A DNA stretch of 56,193 bases from Anaerolineales bacterium (GTDB lineage: Bacteria > Chloroflexota > Anaerolineae > Anaerolineales > Villigracilaceae). The position numbers were made by a program, and so were the translations under genes. The stretch covers positions 1-56,193 of the forward strand of contig JACZJC010000065.1 of NCBI GenBank assembly GCA_014860745.1, read 5' to 3'. Below the pieces are notes generated by a model that saw only the letters and a program-made list of their open reading frames with translations, did no database searches and was not told the DNA's origin. Shown one piece after another: positions 53,434 through 56,193 of the stretch. Every line of letters starts with the position of its first letter. Positions within the stretch are counted from its first letter, which is position 1.

Positions 53434-54939
53434 ATGAAATCATTCAAATATTTTTCACTTGCCGCAGCCATTTCCATTTTATTGTCTGCCTGCGGAACAT
53501 CGGCCGCCATACCTGAGCAGGCGCCGCACCCGTTCATCCTGATCACATCCGCACCGAACGCGACTCCAACCCCAACCCCGTTTCAACCTTCCCTTTATAC
53601 GCCGACCCTGCCTCCATTAAATCTGGATGTAAATTCGCCCGCCATTCAACTGATCCTGCCGTCCGAAACGCCATCTCCAACTCCAACGCCTCCGCTTGAA
53701 CCGACAGCCACAGCGGATTTCAATCAACTCTTTCCCACTCAGGCGGCGCCCCCGCCCATCCAATCCCAACTGGTGGATAACCCGACCGCGCTTCCACCGC
53801 TTACCGATACCGAGACCATCAACTTCCTGCTTATCGGCTCGGACAAACGTCCTGGCTCCTCGTATCGAACGGATACGCTTGTGATCGCCATTGTCTGGCC
53901 CAAAGAGGGACAGGTCTCCCTCATTTCCATTCCGCGCGACCTTTGGATCTACATTCCAACCGTTGGGATGCAGCGCATCAACACCGCCTATCAAAGCGGA
54001 GAGATCGGCGGCTACCCCGGCGGCGGGCCCGGCCTTCTGAAAGAGACCATCGCATACAACCTTGGCATCCGCATCGACCATACCGCCATGGTCGAATTCG
54101 ACGGCTTCCGCCGCATTGTGGATACGCTTGGCGGCGTTGAAGTTCCTGTCGCCTGCGCCTACACCGACTGGCGGTTGATCGACCCATCCTATGACCCGAA
54201 TAATGAAAACAACTGGTGGCTTTATACGGTTGGTCCCGGCCAGGTGCACATGGATGGCGACCTGGCCTTGTGGTATGCCCGCTCCCGCTCCAAATCCAAC
54301 GACTTTGACCGCGGCCGCCGCCAGCAGGAAGTGCTGCGGACTATTTTCCAGAAAGCTCTACAAACCGATACCTTCAGCAAGATCCCGCAGCTTTATAACG
54401 ATTTCGCCAGCACAGTCATCACTGACTTGAACCTGGCCGATATGCTGCGCATGTCCCCCTATGCCGTCAACTTCACCAACGCAAACATTCGCGGTTATTT
54501 CATCCGCCCGCCCTACGTCAGTTCATGGATCACCCCCGGCGGGGCATCCGTCCTTTTGCCAAATGACGCCGAACTCAAAGGTATGCTCGTTCAAGCCACA
54601 ACCCTTTCACTCTATGCCGCAACCCGCAAGACGATCACCGTGGAAGTGCAGAACGGTGCAAGCTTCAACACCTTGGAATCCCTGGCCGCCTCGCGATTGA
54701 ATTATGGCGGTTATCAAACGATCATCGGGACTGCCGACCGTCGCGACTACACCTCCTCCGTACTCGTGGATTTCACACCCGGGCAGGACCCCGCTGAACG
54801 GCAAACGATCATCTCCACCCTCGGTATATATTCAGCAAATATTCTTTCCCTACCCGACGCAAATAGTCCGGTGCAATACCGCGTCATCCTTGGCTCGGAT
54901 TATGAACCTTGTTTCCAGCCCCAGGAGCTTTCGCATTAA
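53434..54939 (+). CDS. LytR-CpsA-Psr (LCP) family protein, lipoprotein type
   Basis: 501 residues. The N-terminus is a lipoprotein signal (LLSACG, Cys 20) rather than the usual transmembrane helix. A Pro/Thr linker follows, then the LCP domain (about 130-315) with LLIGSDKRPGSSYRTDTLVI, SIPRDLWIYIP, and the Arg-rich LWYARSRSKSNDFDRGRRQQ. A LytR_C domain covers about 395-490 (VEVQNGASFNTLESLAASRL). LCP enzymes attach glycopolymers to peptidoglycan or other carriers. It follows the LysM gene by 43 bp. Confidence 0.92.
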   Translation: MKSFKYFSLAAAISILLSACGTSAAIPEQAPHPFILITSAPNATPTPTPFQPSLYTPTLPPLNLDVNSPAIQLILPSETPSPTPTPPLEPTATADFNQLFPTQAAPPPIQSQLVDNPTALPPLTDTETINFLLIGSDKRPGSSYRTDTLVIAIVWPKEGQVSLISIPRDLWIYIPTVGMQRINTAYQSGEIGGYPGGGPGLLKETIAYNLGIRIDHTAMVEFDGFRRIVDTLGGVEVPVACAYTDWRLIDPSYDPNNENNWWLYTVGPGQVHMDGDLALWYARSRSKSNDFDRGRRQQEVLRTIFQKALQTDTFSKIPQLYNDFASTVITDLNLADMLRMSPYAVNFTNANIRGYFIRPPYVSSWITPGGASVLLPNDAELKGMLVQATTLSLYAATRKTITVEVQNGASFNTLESLAASRLNYGGYQTIIGTADRRDYTSSVLVDFTPGQDPAERQTIISTLGIYSANILSLPDANSPVQYRVILGSDYEPCFQPQELSH

Positions 54940-54956
54940 TTTCTATGTGAACCGTA

Positions 54957-55011
54957 GGGGCGAGCCGTCAAGATCATCAAGGCGCTTTGCACTCGATGGG
55001 TGGGTCGCCCC
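54957..55011. repeat. Interspersed palindrome (GGGGCGA...TCGCCCC)
   Basis: GGGGCGA (54957-54963) and TCGCCCC (55005-55011) are inverted repeats, flanked by GTA and A and framing AGCC/GGTGGG. This resembles the widespread GTAGGGGCGACC element. It stands between the LCP gene and the recombinase promoter. Confidence 0.55.
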
Positions 55012-55045
55012 ACTGAATGAGGTGATTATTTTTACAAATCCCCAG

Positions 55046-55074
55046 TTGACAAGCCCTCCGAGATTCGCTAAACT
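55046..55074 (+). promoter_or_regulatory. Promoter of the recombinase-like gene
   Basis: TTGACA (55046-55051) and TAAACT (55069-55074) are 17 bp apart, 38 bp before the ATG at 55113. Confidence 0.75.
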
Positions 55075-55112
55075 ATACGAAAAGGCTATGCGCTACCTCG
55101 CTAGGAAAAACC

Positions 55113-56012
55113 ATGGCAAAAGTAACCGATTCCGCCCATATCAACTCTAAAACCCTGCTACCCGCCGCCATCAAAGGCTGGGAAATGTTCATGTATGACC
55201 AGGGACGTTCGTCCAACACGGTCAAGGCGTTCCTCTCGGATGTGCGCCTGCTCAATCAATTCGTTTCCCCGGACAAACCCATTGGCGGGATCACCACCGA
55301 CGATCTCAACCGCTTCTTCACCTGGATGGAAAAAGAACGCGGCATTCCCTGCAGCCCCAAAACCCTTTCTCGTAGAATTACATCGATCAAATCGTTCTTC
55401 CGCTGGCTGAATCAGCATGGCGCACTGGCAATCGACCCCGCTGAAAAAGTGTTGCAGCGATCCGCCATCAGTCCGCTCCCCCAGGTATTGACGGACAGCG
55501 AGCATGATGCAGTCCTTCTTGCCGCAGACCGTCACCGCCGCGAAAAGAAACCTGATGCCCGTCCCTACACTCTCGTATATCTGCTGCTCACCACAGCCAT
55601 CAAAAAAAGCGAGTGCCTCGGCATACACATCAACCACATCGACCTTGATGCACGAAACGGCCCCCATCTCTTCGTCCGCTATGCCAGCCCGGCCAACCGC
55701 TACAAGGAACGCAAAATAGATCTGGCTGAGGATTGGATCGAAGCCTATAAGGAATATCTCGATCAATACCAGCCGGTGGACCAGGTCTTCGCCTGGTCGC
55801 CGCGCAGGCTGGAATATCTTCTTGAAGATATCGGCGAAGAAGCCGGCCTCGACAAACACCTCTCCTTCGATATGTGCCGCTGGACGTGCGCCTTGCGCGA
55901 CTTCCAATCGGGCATGGAAGTGGAAAAAATCCGCCAAAAACTCGGCGTCTCCAAGATCCAATGGCGTGAACTGTTCATCAAACTAAAACAATTAAATGGC
56001 GAAATCAAGTGA
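55113..56012 (+). CDS. Degenerate XerC/D-like tyrosine recombinase
   Basis: 299 residues. The N-terminal SAM-like core-binding domain (about 15-100) resembles Xer: FMYDQGRSSNTVKAFLSDVR, LSRRITSIKSFFRWL. The catalytic domain (about 125-290) keeps the fold but not the active site. TGLRxSEL reads TAIKKSECL (Arg to Lys), HxLRH reads FDMCRW (His to Asp, Arg kept, His to Trp), and the nucleophile region LGVSKIQWRELFIKLKQL has Phe where Tyr is expected. It is probably DNA-binding but not recombining (inference). It has its own promoter and is the last complete gene. Confidence 0.85.
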   Translation: MAKVTDSAHINSKTLLPAAIKGWEMFMYDQGRSSNTVKAFLSDVRLLNQFVSPDKPIGGITTDDLNRFFTWMEKERGIPCSPKTLSRRITSIKSFFRWLNQHGALAIDPAEKVLQRSAISPLPQVLTDSEHDAVLLAADRHRREKKPDARPYTLVYLLLTTAIKKSECLGIHINHIDLDARNGPHLFVRYASPANRYKERKIDLAEDWIEAYKEYLDQYQPVDQVFAWSPRRLEYLLEDIGEEAGLDKHLSFDMCRWTCALRDFQSGMEVEKIRQKLGVSKIQWRELFIKLKQLNGEIK

Positions 56013-56058
56013 ACAAAAGCCCTCGACTTTGGCTATTAAGAAGAGGTAGTTGAAAAGG

Positions 56059-56114
56059 GAAAGCCTTCTGAGTAAAGTTTTGGTTGAGAGACCAAACATA
56101 CCCAGGAGGCTTTC
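56059..56114. repeat. Inverted repeat upstream of the truncated last gene
   Basis: GAAAGCCTTCTG (56059-56070) and CAGGAGGCTTTC (56103-56114) match as inverted repeats (11 of 12) and enclose a TTTGGT/ACCAAA hairpin. The right arm includes the ribosome-binding site. Such structures are common at ends of insertion sequences. Confidence 0.45.
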
Positions 56115-56193
56115 ATGATTAAGGATAGCACGCAGTCAGTCTTATTGCAAAAGTTATTTGAACTGCTGGAAAGGCATCGAACGGCCTTTGGGC
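56115..56193 (+). CDS. Start of a possible transposase gene (cut by window edge)
   Basis: 26 codons (MIKDSTQSVLLQKLFELLER and on) begin at an ATG preceded by AGGAGG. The start resembles transposases I recall from Chloroflexota (helical, LLxxHRxAF), but 26 residues are too few for a firm call. The inverted repeat just upstream supports an insertion sequence. Confidence 0.4.
   Translation, partial: MIKDSTQSVLLQKLFELLERHRTAFG

Noticed and set aside
1-56193. CRISPR array
   Set aside because: No regularly spaced direct repeats of 24-37 bp were seen; the repeats present are palindromes or short degenerate repeats.

Overview
The window looks like a chromosomal segment of a Chloroflexota bacterium, most likely Anaerolineae. 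The basis is protein style (very large GAF/PAS/HD-GYP sensors, a MoeZ/CysO/CysM/Mec-type sulfur cluster, an ABC permease fused to a SpoIIM-like domain, a long insertion in RpoB) and the organisation of the str operon. This assignment is inferred from memory of families; no 16S gene is present and no search was run.

Layout. 1-7.3 kb (minus): the translation/transcription block rpoB - rpsL - rpsG - fusA - tuf (tuf cut by the window edge). rpoC is not between rpoB and rpsL, and rpsL has its own promoter and a structured leader. 7.4-7.85 kb (plus): tRNA-Phe, tRNA-Gly and tRNA-Cys with one promoter and a strong terminator. 8-13.6 kb: a 1849-residue PAS/GAF/HD-GYP protein. 13.6-17.2 kb: tyrS with a short attenuator-like leader, a lipoprotein, a YfcH-type epimerase and an HNH nuclease. 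17.3-28.6 kb (mostly minus): ABC exporter, lgt, a CDP-alcohol phosphatidyltransferase, FtsK, an S1-domain protein, a membrane-bound GAF/HTH regulator, an acetyltransferase, a membrane protein and purine nucleoside phosphorylase. 28.7-33.5 kb: an HD-GYP protein and a GGDEF diguanylate cyclase, 3 bp apart. 33.5-39.4 kb: threonine aldolase, a four-helix-bundle protein flanked by inverted repeats, rluD-lspA, an acetyltransferase-alr pair and two small membrane proteins.

39.4-47.8 kb is a sulfur/cysteine region: a cystathionine beta-synthase-type enzyme, then MoeZ, a MoaD/CysO-like carrier, thioredoxin, DUF4395, a JAMM (Mec-like) protease, CysM and a second CysO-like carrier. Together these resemble the carrier-protein cysteine pathway known in Mycobacterium tuberculosis. 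An accessory pocket (40.9-43.4 kb) splits the region and holds a TIR-transmembrane-FGE-fold protein and a PIN/ribbon-helix-helix toxin-antitoxin pair. 47.8-56.2 kb: an SNase-like protein, a TPR protein, a histidine-kinase-like protein lacking the phosphoacceptor histidine and coupled to a LysM protein and a LytR-CpsA-Psr protein, a degenerate tyrosine recombinase, and the first codons of a possible transposase.

The most unusual signals are a 79-bp palindromic element inserted in frame in alr, the TIR/FGE-fold protein whose FGE domain lacks the catalytic cysteines, the His-to-Gln histidine kinase in a cell-envelope operon, and the many small palindromic repeats between 34 and 56 kb.
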